This document shows, in pieces, positions 17,218 through 25,809 of a stretch of DNA of 64,000 nucleotides; within the stretch, counting starts at the first letter, position 1, and the number at the start of each line of letters is the position of its first letter. Both the position numbers and the translations under genes were made by a program. Below the pieces are notes generated by a model that searched no databases, was not told the origin of the DNA, and saw nothing but the letters and a program-made list of their open reading frames with translations. Source of the stretch: Coriobacteriaceae bacterium (GTDB lineage: Bacteria > Actinomycetota > Coriobacteriia > Coriobacteriales > Coriobacteriaceae). The stretch is from positions 7,086-71,085 of the forward strand of contig CABJEP010000014.1 of the NCBI GenBank assembly GCA_902364645.1. The letters run 5' to 3'.

Positions 17218-18516
17218 CTATGCCCGCAGCGCCCCAATGGGGAACACGTAGACATCGTGTTCGGCATCGTAGCGGCAGAAGGGCGAGGTCGCGGTAACGA
17301 CGGCGCAGAACTCTGGCTGAGGGTTGCGTGCGGCAGGGTTCAGAGCGACCTTGCGGCGCAGGCGTTCGATGTTGCGGATTCCGTCGCTTACCTTGGATTC
17401 GCCGAGCTTGATTTCTATCGCCGCCCAGCGGCCATCGTTCAGCTCGATGATGGCATCGACTTCAAGCCCGTCGGAGTCGCCATAGTAGTGGAGTGAGCCC
17501 GGATACGAGCCGGGCAGGCACGAGGTGTAGACGCTCAGATCGTGAATGCACAGAGACTCAAAGAGCAGGCCAAATGTTTGGCCGTCTGCAAGGAGCCTCT
17601 CGGGGTTCATTCCGAGTGCGGCTGCGGGAATGGAGGGGTCGACGAAATAACGTTTTGGCTTGGTACGCAGGCGAGACTTGGCGCGGACGGGCGCATCCCA
17701 ACCGGGCAGATTTACGATCGCATACATGCTCTCCAACATGTCGAGGTAAAACGCCACGGTTGAAGTTGCCGGCTGGGCATCGCTGTCGCCCAACGAGGCG
17801 TCTGCCGCAATGGTGTTGAGCGTGGCAGATGTCGCAACGTTGCGCGCGAGCGAGGACACGATGTGTCGCGCCGTAGACCCCACGCCTCCTTTTTGCGGAA
17901 CGCTGACTTCGTACATGGCATCGAGATACTGGTTAACGACCTCTGCGGCCATCTGGGGGCTCGCTCCGACAAGCGCCGGCCATCCCCCGCAACAAATTGC
18001 GTCGGCCAACATCGGGAGCGATCCTGTATAGGCGGAAGGTTCGAATGATCCTTCGAATAGGTTTTTCAGCGAAACGGACCCCGTTGAAAGTCCGCGTTCC
18101 CAAAGCGTCATGGTGCTCATGTCGAGACGCGCTATGCGACCGGCACCGCTGTGGGTAACAGAGTTTTTTGCTGGCGTTGATGATCCAGTGAGGATATAGA
18201 GGCCCTTTTCGCCGCCGGATGCATCTACGGCGCGGCGTGTGGCGTCCCATGTTGCGGGGGTCTCCTGCCATTCGTCGATGACATGCGGCTTATTGCCCTG
18301 AAGGGCGAGCGAAGGATCGGCTTCGACCAGCGACTTTACGTTTGGGTCGTCAAGATGGATGACACTCTCGCCGAATGCAAGCGCTGTCCATGATTTGCCA
18401 CACCATTTGGTGCCCCGAATCTCGACAGCCCCAAATATCTGGAGCAGAGTTTGCAACCGTTCGTCCAAAAGGCGAGGACGGTAGGATTTGGGCTGCTCCG
18501 AACCATAGGAAATCAT
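17218..18516 (-). CDS. AAA ATPase with DUF4143-type C-terminus
   Basis: The 432-residue protein has Walker A (GTKWCGKS, about 36-43), a Walker B variant (HVIDEWQ, about 77-83) and the C-terminal layout of DUF4143 proteins, with a restriction-endonuclease-like segment (DGLEVDAIIELNDGRWAAIEIKLG: D...E.K). These archaeal/bacterial ATPases are common and poorly characterised, often in accessory regions. The start at 18516 has GAGG about 10 nt upstream. Its promoter region contains four palindromes at 23-bp spacing (18546-18627), likely operator sites or a repeat array read before this gene. Confidence 0.86.
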   Translation of the reverse strand: MISYGSEQPKSYRPRLLDERLQTLLQIFGAVEIRGTKWCGKSWTALAFGESVIHLDDPNVKSLVEADPSLALQGNKPHVIDEWQETPATWDATRRAVDASGGEKGLYILTGSSTPAKNSVTHSGAGRIARLDMSTMTLWERGLSTGSVSLKNLFEGSFEPSAYTGSLPMLADAICCGGWPALVGASPQMAAEVVNQYLDAMYEVSVPQKGGVGSTARHIVSSLARNVATSATLNTIAADASLGDSDAQPATSTVAFYLDMLESMYAIVNLPGWDAPVRAKSRLRTKPKRYFVDPSIPAAALGMNPERLLADGQTFGLLFESLCIHDLSVYTSCLPGSYPGSLHYYGDSDGLEVDAIIELNDGRWAAIEIKLGESKVSDGIRNIERLRRKVALNPAARNPQPEFCAVVTATSPFCRYDAEHDVYVFPIGALRA

Positions 18517-18545
18517 GATTAGATAAACCTCACTACCTGGGCATA

Positions 18546-18627
18546 CTCGATTTTCGAGGATAATCATACTCGATTTTCGAGGATTTCCACACTCGATTTT
18601 CGAGGAAATCTGGACTCGATTTTCGAG
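18546..18627. repeat. four CTCGATTTTCGAG palindromes with exact 23-bp period
   Basis: Copies at 18546-18558, 18569-18581, 18592-18604 and 18615-18627 are identical over 13 bp (CTCGA-TTT-TCGAG). The start-to-start distance is 23 bp each time and the 10-bp spacers differ. The array lies 30-111 bp upstream of the DUF4143 ATPase start and just after the stop of the next reverse-strand gene. An operator array bound by a dimeric repressor or a short tandem repeat are the two readings. Confidence 0.9.
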
Positions 18628-18634
18628 TTTTGCC

Positions 18635-19333
18635 CTACAGGTAAATCCCCTCGCACAGGGTTTTGTGGAACTGGGTGTGGTGGTCGCGTGCCCAGGTGAA
18701 GAGCGCCTGGTCAAAGTTGTCCTGACTGGCGGGGATGCCATAGACGCCGGCGACTTCCACGCGCACGAACTCCAGCGCGGGCAGTTTGTTGATGGCCGTG
18801 AGCGCAAACGGCGACGTGGGCTCCTCGAACAGGTAATGGCTGCCTTGCAGCGCGCCGCAGGCGGTGCAGGTGCTGGCGAGCGATACGGTCTTGGTGGTGC
18901 GCGACGTTACGGGCTTGTAGCCGCAGCGCTCGCGCAGGTAGTCGCGGATCTCGGACGGCACGCAGCCCAGTGCGGGGACGATGGCTATGGCGTTGGCGCG
19001 GGCGGTGTCGATCGCGATGTGGCCCGCGTCATCCATGGCGGGCGCGGCACTGGGCGCAGTCTTGCTGCCCGAGTTCTCGACCACCCGATACGGAATGCCA
19101 AAGGCCGCGACCGTCGTCTGCTCGTGGCACTTCCAGCATTCGCGCTTGCCCAGCACCAGGTAGATGTAGGGCGCGCTGGGGTCGGAGCGATCCACGCCGG
19201 GCAGCCACGCGGCAAAGGGCTCGGGGTTGACGCCATCGGGCACGTACCAGATCTTCTTGACCCGGTCCCACTTGGCGCCCAGGGCCTTGGCCTCGTCTTT
19301 GTGCGAAAAGGGAACATCGAGCTCGGTGCGCAT
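18635..19333 (-). CDS. DUF5710-domain protein with zinc-ribbon-like cysteines
   Basis: The 232-residue protein begins with a DUF5710 module (DVPFSHKDEAKALGAKWD, then KKIWYVP), a short domain found beside DNA-processing proteins and in plasmid/mobile gene products. CWKCHEQ (about 65) and CTACG (about 158) may bind zinc. AAAGGAG precedes ATG 19333 by 6 nt. It reads toward the DUF4143 gene, separated by the palindrome array. The biochemical role is unknown. Confidence 0.8.
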   Translation of the reverse strand: MRTELDVPFSHKDEAKALGAKWDRVKKIWYVPDGVNPEPFAAWLPGVDRSDPSAPYIYLVLGKRECWKCHEQTTVAAFGIPYRVVENSGSKTAPSAAPAMDDAGHIAIDTARANAIAIVPALGCVPSEIRDYLRERCGYKPVTSRTTKTVSLASTCTACGALQGSHYLFEEPTSPFALTAINKLPALEFVRVEVAGVYGIPASQDNFDQALFTWARDHHTQFHKTLCEGIYL

Positions 19334-19459
19334 GGCGGCTCCTTTGTGCGGCTTGCGGTGCATGTGCTCCAAGGATACCCCAGCGGCAGGTGCGTGGGCG
19401 CTAAACGAGCACTTCGACCGTCCGAGAAGTCGGGGAGCATTTTGGCGAGGGCGTGCCGT

Positions 19460-19497
19460 CAAGCAAATGGGCAAGCAAATGGTCAGCTTTTGGTCAG
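19460..19497. repeat. short direct repeats in a 317-bp gap
   Basis: CAAGCAAATGG occurs twice (19460 and 19472) and GGTCAG twice (19481 and 19492). GGTCAGCTTTTGGTCAG is also found at 53284-53300, and both places have ACCTTGCCA and AGCTTGACGG nearby, so this is a dispersed repeat. No gene is seen in 19334-19650. Confidence 0.55.
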
Positions 19498-19650
19498 TTG
19501 AGCGGCAACCTTGCCAAAAGCTTGACGGATTTGCATTTAGACGTCGACGAATGAACACTTTGGTTGCGCCACAGCAAAAAACTGCTGGTCGTTTGCCGAA
19601 AACTCGCCAGGGTCGCGGGCCGCCGCCGACGCGCGTGCTATCTTCGCGCC

Positions 19651-20751
19651 ATGGGGTACTTTATCGTTTCACATAACGCTGCGTTGGCGCTTTTGGCGCA
19701 CATTCCGAACCCGCGCTTTGGGGATTCGGAACCAGAGGTCGTGTCGATCGCGGGCGCCTGCGCGCTCTGTGACCAGGAGGCGCAGGAGTTTATCGATCGC
19801 TATGATCTGGGGATCCAAACGCTGGATTTGCTGGTGCCGACGCGCGCCGACCGCCGGCGGACCAAGCATGTTAAGACGCACCTGTGCACCAACGAGCTCC
19901 CGGCGGGCTCGTTTATCTCGCTGGGCCACTGGATGGGCGGCCTGGATGCGTACGTGTGCTCTCCCGAGCTAGCGTATTTGCAGGCCGCGAACGATGGCGA
20001 TGCGGCGGCCATCTATGCTGGCTATGCCATGACATCGGACTACCGGCTGGACAACCTTGCTCCCGGTGGGGTGACAAGCAGGGATGGGGGAATGCGCGAT
20101 AGCAGGCTCACGACCAAGGAGCTCATTGCGGCGTACCTTGACCGGGCGTCAAAGGTGAGAGGTGTCGCCAAGGCGAAGGCGTTGCTTCCGTACGTGGAAG
20201 AGGGCTCGCGGTCTCCAAGGGAGTCGGGGCTTTGCATGTTTATGTCGGTGCCCGCGCATTACGGCGGGCTTGCGCTGGGCAAGGCCGAGCTGAACAAGAA
20301 ATACTATATTCGTGACGGTTACAACGATGGGCGCAACCGCAAACTGCGCGTGTTGGAGCGCACGCCCGACATCACGCTTACGGTGAAAGCGGAGGTGGGC
20401 CTGGATAAAGTAAGGGCTGGCTTGCTGCCCGAGGTGCTTACCGCGCTGGTCGATTACGACAGCGACACTATCCATGATGGAAGCGAGAAAATCCACAAGG
20501 ATGCCGAGCGCCGCAACGAGCTGCAGATGCTCAATGGGGTCGCGTACTTTACGGTGACGACTGACCAGGCGAGCGACTACGAAAAGCTCGTTCGCCTGTG
20601 CGAACGCATCCGGCGCAAGCTGCATCGGAATAAGCGACCTATCTTTAACAGGCCCATGACGGAGGAGCAGCGATATCTTGCCCTTGCGCGCGTCGAAACG
20701 AAGCGGTTTAAGCTTTGGCAAACCGTCATCGACGCGCATCGGCATTGGTAG
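19651..20751 (+). CDS. Vsr/DUF559-like (PD-(D/E)XK fold) protein
   Basis: The 366-residue protein is not close to a characterised enzyme, but its plan matches DUF559/AbiEi-associated proteins: an N-terminal recognition part (VCSPELAYLQAA), a GSRSPRESGLCMFM segment equivalent to the SPxES of that family, and a C-terminal Vsr-like core LVDYDSDTIHDG, then KDAERRNELQMLNG. In active homologues the first motif reads ExDGxxH; here it is YDSDTIH, so the active site may be altered. ATG 19651 is chosen because the family alignment starts there. It is the last coding gene of the accessory block. Confidence 0.7.
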   Translation: MGYFIVSHNAALALLAHIPNPRFGDSEPEVVSIAGACALCDQEAQEFIDRYDLGIQTLDLLVPTRADRRRTKHVKTHLCTNELPAGSFISLGHWMGGLDAYVCSPELAYLQAANDGDAAAIYAGYAMTSDYRLDNLAPGGVTSRDGGMRDSRLTTKELIAAYLDRASKVRGVAKAKALLPYVEEGSRSPRESGLCMFMSVPAHYGGLALGKAELNKKYYIRDGYNDGRNRKLRVLERTPDITLTVKAEVGLDKVRAGLLPEVLTALVDYDSDTIHDGSEKIHKDAERRNELQMLNGVAYFTVTTDQASDYEKLVRLCERIRRKLHRNKRPIFNRPMTEEQRYLALARVETKRFKLWQTVIDAHRHW

Positions 20752-20790
20752 AGGCGGTTGTTGGTCGTGGGGGCTAACGGCCTTATTTCC

Positions 20791-20968
20791 AGGTCTAATA
20801 CTTTTCCGCGAAGTGAACGAGTCAAAACGGGGCCCCGAAGCAGCGACACTTTTGGCGACTCGTTTCCTGCAGTTTTGCCATTGGGATCCTGCGGTTTTGG
20901 CTTCGAAAAGTGTGCATGCTTCGGGGATCCAAATAAGCTCGTTCACTTCGCGGAAAAGTATTAGACCT
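20791..20968. mobile_element. 178-bp MITE-like palindrome with 31-bp perfect terminal inverted repeats
   Basis: AGGTCTAATACTTTTCCGCG starts the left arm (20791-20821) and its exact complement ends the right arm (20938-20968), 31 bp without mismatch. Further inside, CCCCGAAGCA...ACACTTTT pairs with AAAAGTGT...TGCTTCGGGG. No ORF is inside and no clear target duplication is visible. It resembles a non-autonomous transposable element or a large hairpin repeat. Confidence 0.8.
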
Positions 20969-21128
20969 GACTATAGGAAGGTTGTCCGGATGTGCATCGA
21001 GGCCCATTCGGGCCCGATCGGGGCGCTCGTTGAGGGTTGTTTGGGCGACTTTAGGCTTGGTTGGGGTGGTTGCTGGCGTTGTTGAGGCGACTTTGGGTGC
21101 CGCGGCGCCCTTTTGGCTTGGCGGCGTA

Positions 21129-21163
21129 AAACAAAACAGCTCAGAGGCGAAGCCTCTGAGCTG
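21129..21163 (-). terminator. terminator of tRNA-Val
   Basis: On the reverse strand CAGCTCAGAGGC pairs perfectly with GCCTCTGAGCTG and is followed by TTTTGTTTT. Confidence 0.9.
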
Positions 21164-21171
21164 CGAACATT

Positions 21172-21246
21172 TGGTGGGCGTTAGAAGATTTGAACTTCTG
21201 ACCTCTTCCGTGTCAGGGAAGCGCTCTCCCCCTGAGCTAAACGCCC
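21172..21246 (-). tRNA. tRNA-Val (anticodon GAC)
   Basis: A 75-nt reverse-strand cloverleaf: acceptor GGGCGTT/AACGCCC, D-arm TTAGCTCAGGGGGAGAGC, anticodon stem CTTCC/GGAAG with loop CTGACAC (GAC), T-loop TTCAAAT, discriminator A and an encoded CCA at 21172-21174. A terminator follows at once. It sits exactly between the accessory block and the fibre operon, and tRNA genes are common integration sites. Confidence 0.95.
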
Positions 21247-21476
21247 GATCAAGGGTGCGCGGGTGCGCAGGGAATAATATAACGGAGCTCCCGCCCAGTG
21301 GCAAGAACTATTTTTTAAAAAGCGGCGATTTGCGACCCTGTCCGCCCCGATGCAGCGCGAACAGCACGCGGAAAGTCACGTTTGTACCCCCGATGAACTG
21401 CATGTTCGCGTAAAATAATTCCATTATGGGCAAATGGTGTCCAGGTAGTTTACAACACGGCATCTGGGGGAGGGGC

Positions 21477-22361
21477 ATGTCAGACGCGCGCTCGCTGCGA
21501 AAACAGTTCAATCGCATGCTCGCCACGTTGCTGGTGGCCCTTGCTGCTGCCGGAGCCGTAACGTATGCCTGGTACATCTACAACGCCAACCGCCATATCA
21601 CCGACGTCAAGATGGCCGCGGGCACGGGCGTGACCTTCCTCATCTCCAACGAATACGATGGCGAGTACAAGACCAACGCCGGTTTGAGCTTTGCGGGCCT
21701 GCTCGATCCCGTCTCGACCGACAACGTGCTCAACGGCTTCCAAAAGGTTACGGGCTTTACCGGCGGAACCACCCAGGACTCGCTCTTTGCCAGCATGTTT
21801 GGCGCGGCCGAGCATTCCGACTACTACAAGACTTCCCTGTACCTGGCCACCAACTCGGCCGCGACCGACGTGTACCTGTCGGGTATCGACTTTACCGAAC
21901 AGGACCCGGCAAACCCCATCTCCACCGCGCTGCGCGTGGGGCTGGTAGCCTATGCCCCAGGCAAGAGTGACACCGTAACTGGCCAGTACATCTTTGAGGT
22001 CTCGAGCGAGCGCAATCCCCAGGCGCGCTACAACACACTCGACGGCAAGGATGCCGGCGAGAACGAGCAGAATCACCTGGTGCTCGACAGCACCCGCTCC
22101 GATGGAACAACGGTTCATTTTGACCAGCTGACTAGCGCAAACTTTTGCGACTATAACGAAGACACCGGCATCGTGAGCCTCAAGGAGGCCACGACCAAGA
22201 TCTGCAGCCTGCCCGCCGCTGCCGAGGGCGCCAACCGCAGCACGCCCGTGCGCGTGGATGTGTACGTGTGGCTGGAAGGCTGCGACCCCGACTGCACCAA
22301 CAACCTGGCCGCCACCAGCCTGCAATCTCTGGCGCTGCGCTTTGCCGGCAAGCGTTCGTAA
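21477..22361 (+). CDS. SipW-type secreted surface subunit, paralogue 3 (operon start)
   Basis: The 294-residue protein starts with a basic segment (RSLRKQFNR), a hydrophobic core and GAVTYAWYIYN at 27-37. The mature domain has LLDPVSTDNVLNGFQ, one of the clearest copies of the family [LI]xPxSTxxxxxF motif, and ends VYVWLEGCDPDCTNN. A GGGGGAGGGG sequence precedes ATG 21477. It opens a tight run of eight genes in the same direction (21477-30528) with gaps of 0-69 nt. It is probably a structural component exported by the Sec route and cleaved by one of the downstream signal peptidases. Confidence 0.82.
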   Translation: MSDARSLRKQFNRMLATLLVALAAAGAVTYAWYIYNANRHITDVKMAAGTGVTFLISNEYDGEYKTNAGLSFAGLLDPVSTDNVLNGFQKVTGFTGGTTQDSLFASMFGAAEHSDYYKTSLYLATNSAATDVYLSGIDFTEQDPANPISTALRVGLVAYAPGKSDTVTGQYIFEVSSERNPQARYNTLDGKDAGENEQNHLVLDSTRSDGTTVHFDQLTSANFCDYNEDTGIVSLKEATTKICSLPAAAEGANRSTPVRVDVYVWLEGCDPDCTNNLAATSLQSLALRFAGKRS

Positions 22362-22372
22362 GGGGGCTGGAC

Positions 22373-23209
22373 ATGAGTGCATCGAACATCAAAGACATCC
22401 TGGGTTCGCGCCGTCGCATGGTTGCCGCGGCCGCATGGATGTTGGTGCTGGTGGCAGCCCTGAGCGCGGCCACTTACGCTTGGTTTAGCAACTCGCGCTA
22501 TACCAACGTGACGCCCGTGGCGCACACGGTAAGCGACGAGGGCTCCGACCTGCAGATTGGCCTTTCGGCCAACGGGCCCTGGGACACGACGGCAACGCTT
22601 GCCGCCGCCGACAAGACACTCTATCCCATCTCGACGGCAGACCTTTCCCGCTTTTGGCGCGGCACGTTCCAAAACGCCGCCGGCGTTACGACCGACTACG
22701 CCGACTGCACCGCGCAGCTGGACGACTACGCCCTTTCGGGCACGCTGTACCTTAAGGGCAGCGATAGCGCGCTCAACGTGTACCTGTATCAGGGCCAGAT
22801 GAGCGTGACGAGCGACCCGCAGCTGCTGGCCGCGCTGCGCCTGGGTCTGGTAATTACAACCCAGTCGGGCACGCAAACGCATATCTTTACCTGCGACGAT
22901 CTGGGCAATACCGCGGGCGCCACCAGTAGGCGCACCACCGCGCAAGACGGCGTGGTCGTGGCAGCTGGCGCCTCGGGCTGGACCTACACCGCCGATCCCG
23001 CACGCGCCATAAGCGCCTACAGCATGGACGGCACCGGCGACACGCCCACGGCGCGCGCAGCCGCCACGCCCATCTGCACGCTGGCCGCCAACGAGGTGGC
23101 AAGCGTTCGCTACGTTGTGTACATGGAAGGCTGCGACGCCAATTGCATCGACGAGGCCCAGGCCCGCGATGTGGTGCTGCAGCTTGCCTTTGCCGCGGCC
23201 AAGGCATAA
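22373..23209 (+). CDS. SipW-type secreted surface subunit, paralogue 4
   Basis: The 278-residue protein has RRRM, a hydrophobic stretch and SAATYAWFSNSRYTNV at 31-46. TLYPISTADLSRFWRG is the conserved exported-domain motif, and the C-terminus reads RYVVYMEGCDANCID. The start is 11 nt after the previous stop with GGGGG 6-11 nt upstream. Like its neighbours it has Cys in the C-terminal signature, so a metal site or disulfide is possible. It is a TasA-like fibre subunit by motif only, as overall identity to TasA cannot be judged here. Confidence 0.82.
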   Translation: MSASNIKDILGSRRRMVAAAAWMLVLVAALSAATYAWFSNSRYTNVTPVAHTVSDEGSDLQIGLSANGPWDTTATLAAADKTLYPISTADLSRFWRGTFQNAAGVTTDYADCTAQLDDYALSGTLYLKGSDSALNVYLYQGQMSVTSDPQLLAALRLGLVITTQSGTQTHIFTCDDLGNTAGATSRRTTAQDGVVVAAGASGWTYTADPARAISAYSMDGTGDTPTARAAATPICTLAANEVASVRYVVYMEGCDANCIDEAQARDVVLQLAFAAAKA

Positions 23210-23222
23210 GGGGGCGAGTGGC

Positions 23223-24199
23223 ATGCAAGATAAGAAGCAGGTGCAGCTAGACGGCAGCGAGGCAGAGACGGCGCGCGTCAACACGGCGGCAACCGCCGCC
23301 TTCGAGCCCACCGAGCCCGCAACCACCACCCGCCGCCACACCCGCCGCGCGTGTGCTTACATTGCACTCGTTATGGTGGCTCTCGCTGCCACTTTGGGCG
23401 CCGCCACCTACGCGTGGTTCACGAGCAACATGAAGGTCAATACCAACTCGGTGAGCGTGCACAGCGACACGTCCAAGCTGGTGCTGGAGCTGGGCGACGC
23501 CGATCGCGGCAGCTGGTCGCAGCAGGGCGATGTTTCCCTGACTTCCAATGCGGCTGGCGCCGTGACGCTCTACCCGGTCTCGACCTTCGATCTCAACGGC
23601 TTTGCTGCCTGCGCGCAAAACAACTCCGCCGGCGATGCCACGGTGTTTGAGCAGGAAAAGACAACGGCTCCGCGTTCTACCACGGCTGGATCAATCTGCG
23701 CCCCACCATTACCGGAACGGGCGCCAGCAAAGTAAAGGGTAAGGTCAGCTTGTATCTGGCCGAGTCGTTGGTTCCCCAGGGTGCCGATGCCGAGCTGCTG
23801 CGCGCGGCCCGCGTGGGCATAAAGATCTCGAGCGGCAACCAGGTGCTTGCCACCAACATCTTTGAACTCGACGGCTCCGATAGTGGTCACCGCGCCGAGC
23901 ACCCGGCGACTGCCCCTGCAGGCCTGGCGGGCTACACCGAGGGCATGCTCCTGGGCTGGCAAAACGGCCAGCTCGCTTGCGGCACCAACGTGACGCAGGA
24001 CCCTGCCGCCTTTACGCTGGACACGAGCGAGACGGCCACGCGTCCGCAAAACACGCTTGCCACGCTGGGGCTTGGCCAGACCTATCGTCTGGATATCTAT
24101 TACTACATCGAGGGCACCGACCCCGATAGCGCTGACTACCTGCATCAAGACCCGGGCACCCTGCACCTGGCCCTCTTTGCGACCTTGGACGGTGAGTAG
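23223..24199 (+). pseudogene. frameshifted SipW-type surface subunit, paralogue 5
   Basis: The first frame (23223-23735) gives a long cytosolic lead, a membrane stretch, GAATYAWFTSN at 60-70 and TLYPVSTFDLNGF, then leaves the family pattern after VFEQEK. A second frame continues from that point (DNGSAFYHGWINLRP...) to IYYYIEGTDPDSAD and a stop at 24199. The switch lies at 23655-23662 (GAAAAGAC), where one missing A in a short A-run would restore a 325-residue protein. It may be a real one-base deletion, an assembly error or, less likely, frameshifting. The spacing and Shine-Dalgarno at 23223 are like the neighbours'. Confidence 0.82.
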
Positions 24200-24201
24200 C
24201 C

Positions 24202-24999
24202 ATGACGCGTAAGCAACCCGCCGCCAACTGTGCGTCCGCCACCGGTAAGCCCAACGCCCCCGCCGACACCGACCTGCGCCGCAAGCTCACCACCACCGTG
24301 GTGCTGGTGCTGTTTGCCCTGGTGGCAATAGCCATGGCAACGTTTGCCTGGTTTTCCATCGCCGATAGCGCCAAGACCCGCATGCTCATGATCGACGCCA
24401 ACGCCGACGGTTCGCTGCGCTTTGACCTGGACGAGCACGCCACCTTCGAAGAGTACGTCCACAGCCTGGGCTTCGACCAGATCTCGGCACGCATCGCCAG
24501 CGAAAAGGGCGTGGACATCGACGCATCCAAGCTCAAACCCGTCACTACGAGCGACTACCAGACCTTCACCTTCGAAGACGGCTCCACCGCCGACCCTGCC
24601 ACCGGCGCCTACCTGGAGTTTACGCTGCACTTTATGAGTAGCACGGACCTGCGTGTGCGCCTGACCGGGCAGGATGGCGACGGCGGCGTGTCCGGCACGC
24701 GGTTTAGCTCCGATACGCAGGGCATGGCCAGCGCCATGCGCATGAGCTTTACTGCCGACGGCCACACCTGGGTCTACAACCCCAACGGGGGCGGGGGCTC
24801 ATCCGGCGCGGCCACCGTCTTTGGGCTCGACTCGGGCACGGCCACCGCGGCCAGCGATATGTTCGACCTGATAAAAGATACGGATAAGCCGGTAACCGTT
24901 CGCATATGGCTCGAGGGAACGGACCCAAATTGCACTAATATGCTAAAGGGAGCTAACTATTCGGTTTCGATGCGCTTTGAGGGCATCGAGGAACAGTAG
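24202..24999 (+). CDS. SipW-type secreted surface subunit, paralogue 6
   Basis: The 265-residue protein has an unusually long N-terminal part (about 29 residues) before the hydrophobic stretch and MATFAWFSIADS at 46-57. The mature region lacks a clear LYPVST motif, contains a Gly-rich loop (NGGGGSSG) and ends VRIWLEGTDPNCTN, the best match to the signature in paralogue 2. The ATG at 24202 follows the previous stop by 2 nt, so translation is coupled. It is the most diverged of the operon's subunits and could be a minor tip or anchor subunit, which is an inference. Confidence 0.8.
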   Translation: MTRKQPAANCASATGKPNAPADTDLRRKLTTTVVLVLFALVAIAMATFAWFSIADSAKTRMLMIDANADGSLRFDLDEHATFEEYVHSLGFDQISARIASEKGVDIDASKLKPVTTSDYQTFTFEDGSTADPATGAYLEFTLHFMSSTDLRVRLTGQDGDGGVSGTRFSSDTQGMASAMRMSFTADGHTWVYNPNGGGGSSGAATVFGLDSGTATAASDMFDLIKDTDKPVTVRIWLEGTDPNCTNMLKGANYSVSMRFEGIEEQ

Positions 25000-25059
25000 A
25001 TACGCACGGCGGCCACCGGGCCGCGCACGACCTAGTCAGACACGGTAGTAAGGGACATC

Positions 25060-25809
25060 ATGCAATCTGTTAAAAAAGTCGCATCCATCGCACTGAGCGT
25101 CGTCATGTGGATCATCATCCTGGTGGCGGCCCTGTATGCGTTTACCACGCTCGCCACGCGCGAGGACGGCAGCGTCTCCGACATCGCCGGCTTTACCCCG
25201 CTCGCCGTGCAGTCCGACTCCATGGCGCCCACGTTTAACAAGGGCGACCTCATCATCATCCAAAAGTGCGACACCTCCAAGCTCGAGGTGGGCGACATCG
25301 TGACGTTCCACACCATCATCGACAACGAGTACGCGCTCAACACGCACCGCATCGCCGCCATCGACGAGGTCAACGGCATGCGCAGCTTTACCACCAAGGG
25401 CGATAACAACGACGTGGCCGATACGCACATCATCAGCGACGGAGACATCGTTGGTAAGTACCTGTTCGCGTTGCCGCAGATGGGCAAGGTCATGGACTTC
25501 CTGTCCAGCTCCATGGGCTTCCTCATCGTGATTGTCCTGCCCATGCTGCTGTTCTTTATCTACCAGGTGTATCACCTCATCGTGGTGGGCATGAACCTTA
25601 AGCGCGCCATGGCCGAGGAGGACCGCCTGGCCGCCGCGGCTGCCATCGTGGACGCCGAGGGCAAGGGTGACACTGCCACCGTCACCGCCGATAACGCCGC
25701 CGAGCAGCTTGCCCAGGCCGAGGCCAAGCTCGAGGAAGCCCGTCGTCTGAAGGCCGAGGCCGAGGCGGCGATGAACGCGACCAAGCAGGAGGGTACCGAC
25801 GGTGAGTGA
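25060..25809 (+). CDS. signal peptidase I, SipW/ER-type (first copy)
   Basis: The 249-residue enzyme has an N-terminal membrane helix (about 7-28), QSDSMAPTF with the nucleophile S54, NTHRIAAI with H96 in place of the bacterial general-base Lys, and TTKGDNND with D115. Ser-His rather than Ser-Lys marks the SipW/eukaryotic-archaeal class, which in Bacillus processes TasA-type proteins. A second membrane helix near 145-170 is followed by a charged, Ala-rich cytosolic tail of about 75 residues (EEDRLAAAAA...) that looks coiled-coil. Such a tail is not usual for SipW and may contact the next gene product. It sits directly after the subunit genes. Confidence 0.93.
   Translation: MQSVKKVASIALSVVMWIIILVAALYAFTTLATREDGSVSDIAGFTPLAVQSDSMAPTFNKGDLIIIQKCDTSKLEVGDIVTFHTIIDNEYALNTHRIAAIDEVNGMRSFTTKGDNNDVADTHIISDGDIVGKYLFALPQMGKVMDFLSSSMGFLIVIVLPMLLFFIYQVYHLIVVGMNLKRAMAEEDRLAAAAAIVDAEGKGDTATVTADNAAEQLAQAEAKLEEARRLKAEAEAAMNATKQEGTDGE

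Noticed and set aside
18546..18627. CRISPR-like array
   Set aside because: Repeats of 13 bp with 10-bp spacers are far too short, and no cas gene is nearby; an operator array or tandem repeat fits better.
21181..21246. Plus-strand reading RRFELLTSSVSGK over tRNA-Val
   Set aside because: It is a standard spurious translation of a tRNA gene.
23223..24199. Programmed -1 frameshift
   Set aside because: No canonical slippery heptamer or downstream pseudoknot is seen at GAAAAGAC; a one-base deletion or sequencing error is simpler.
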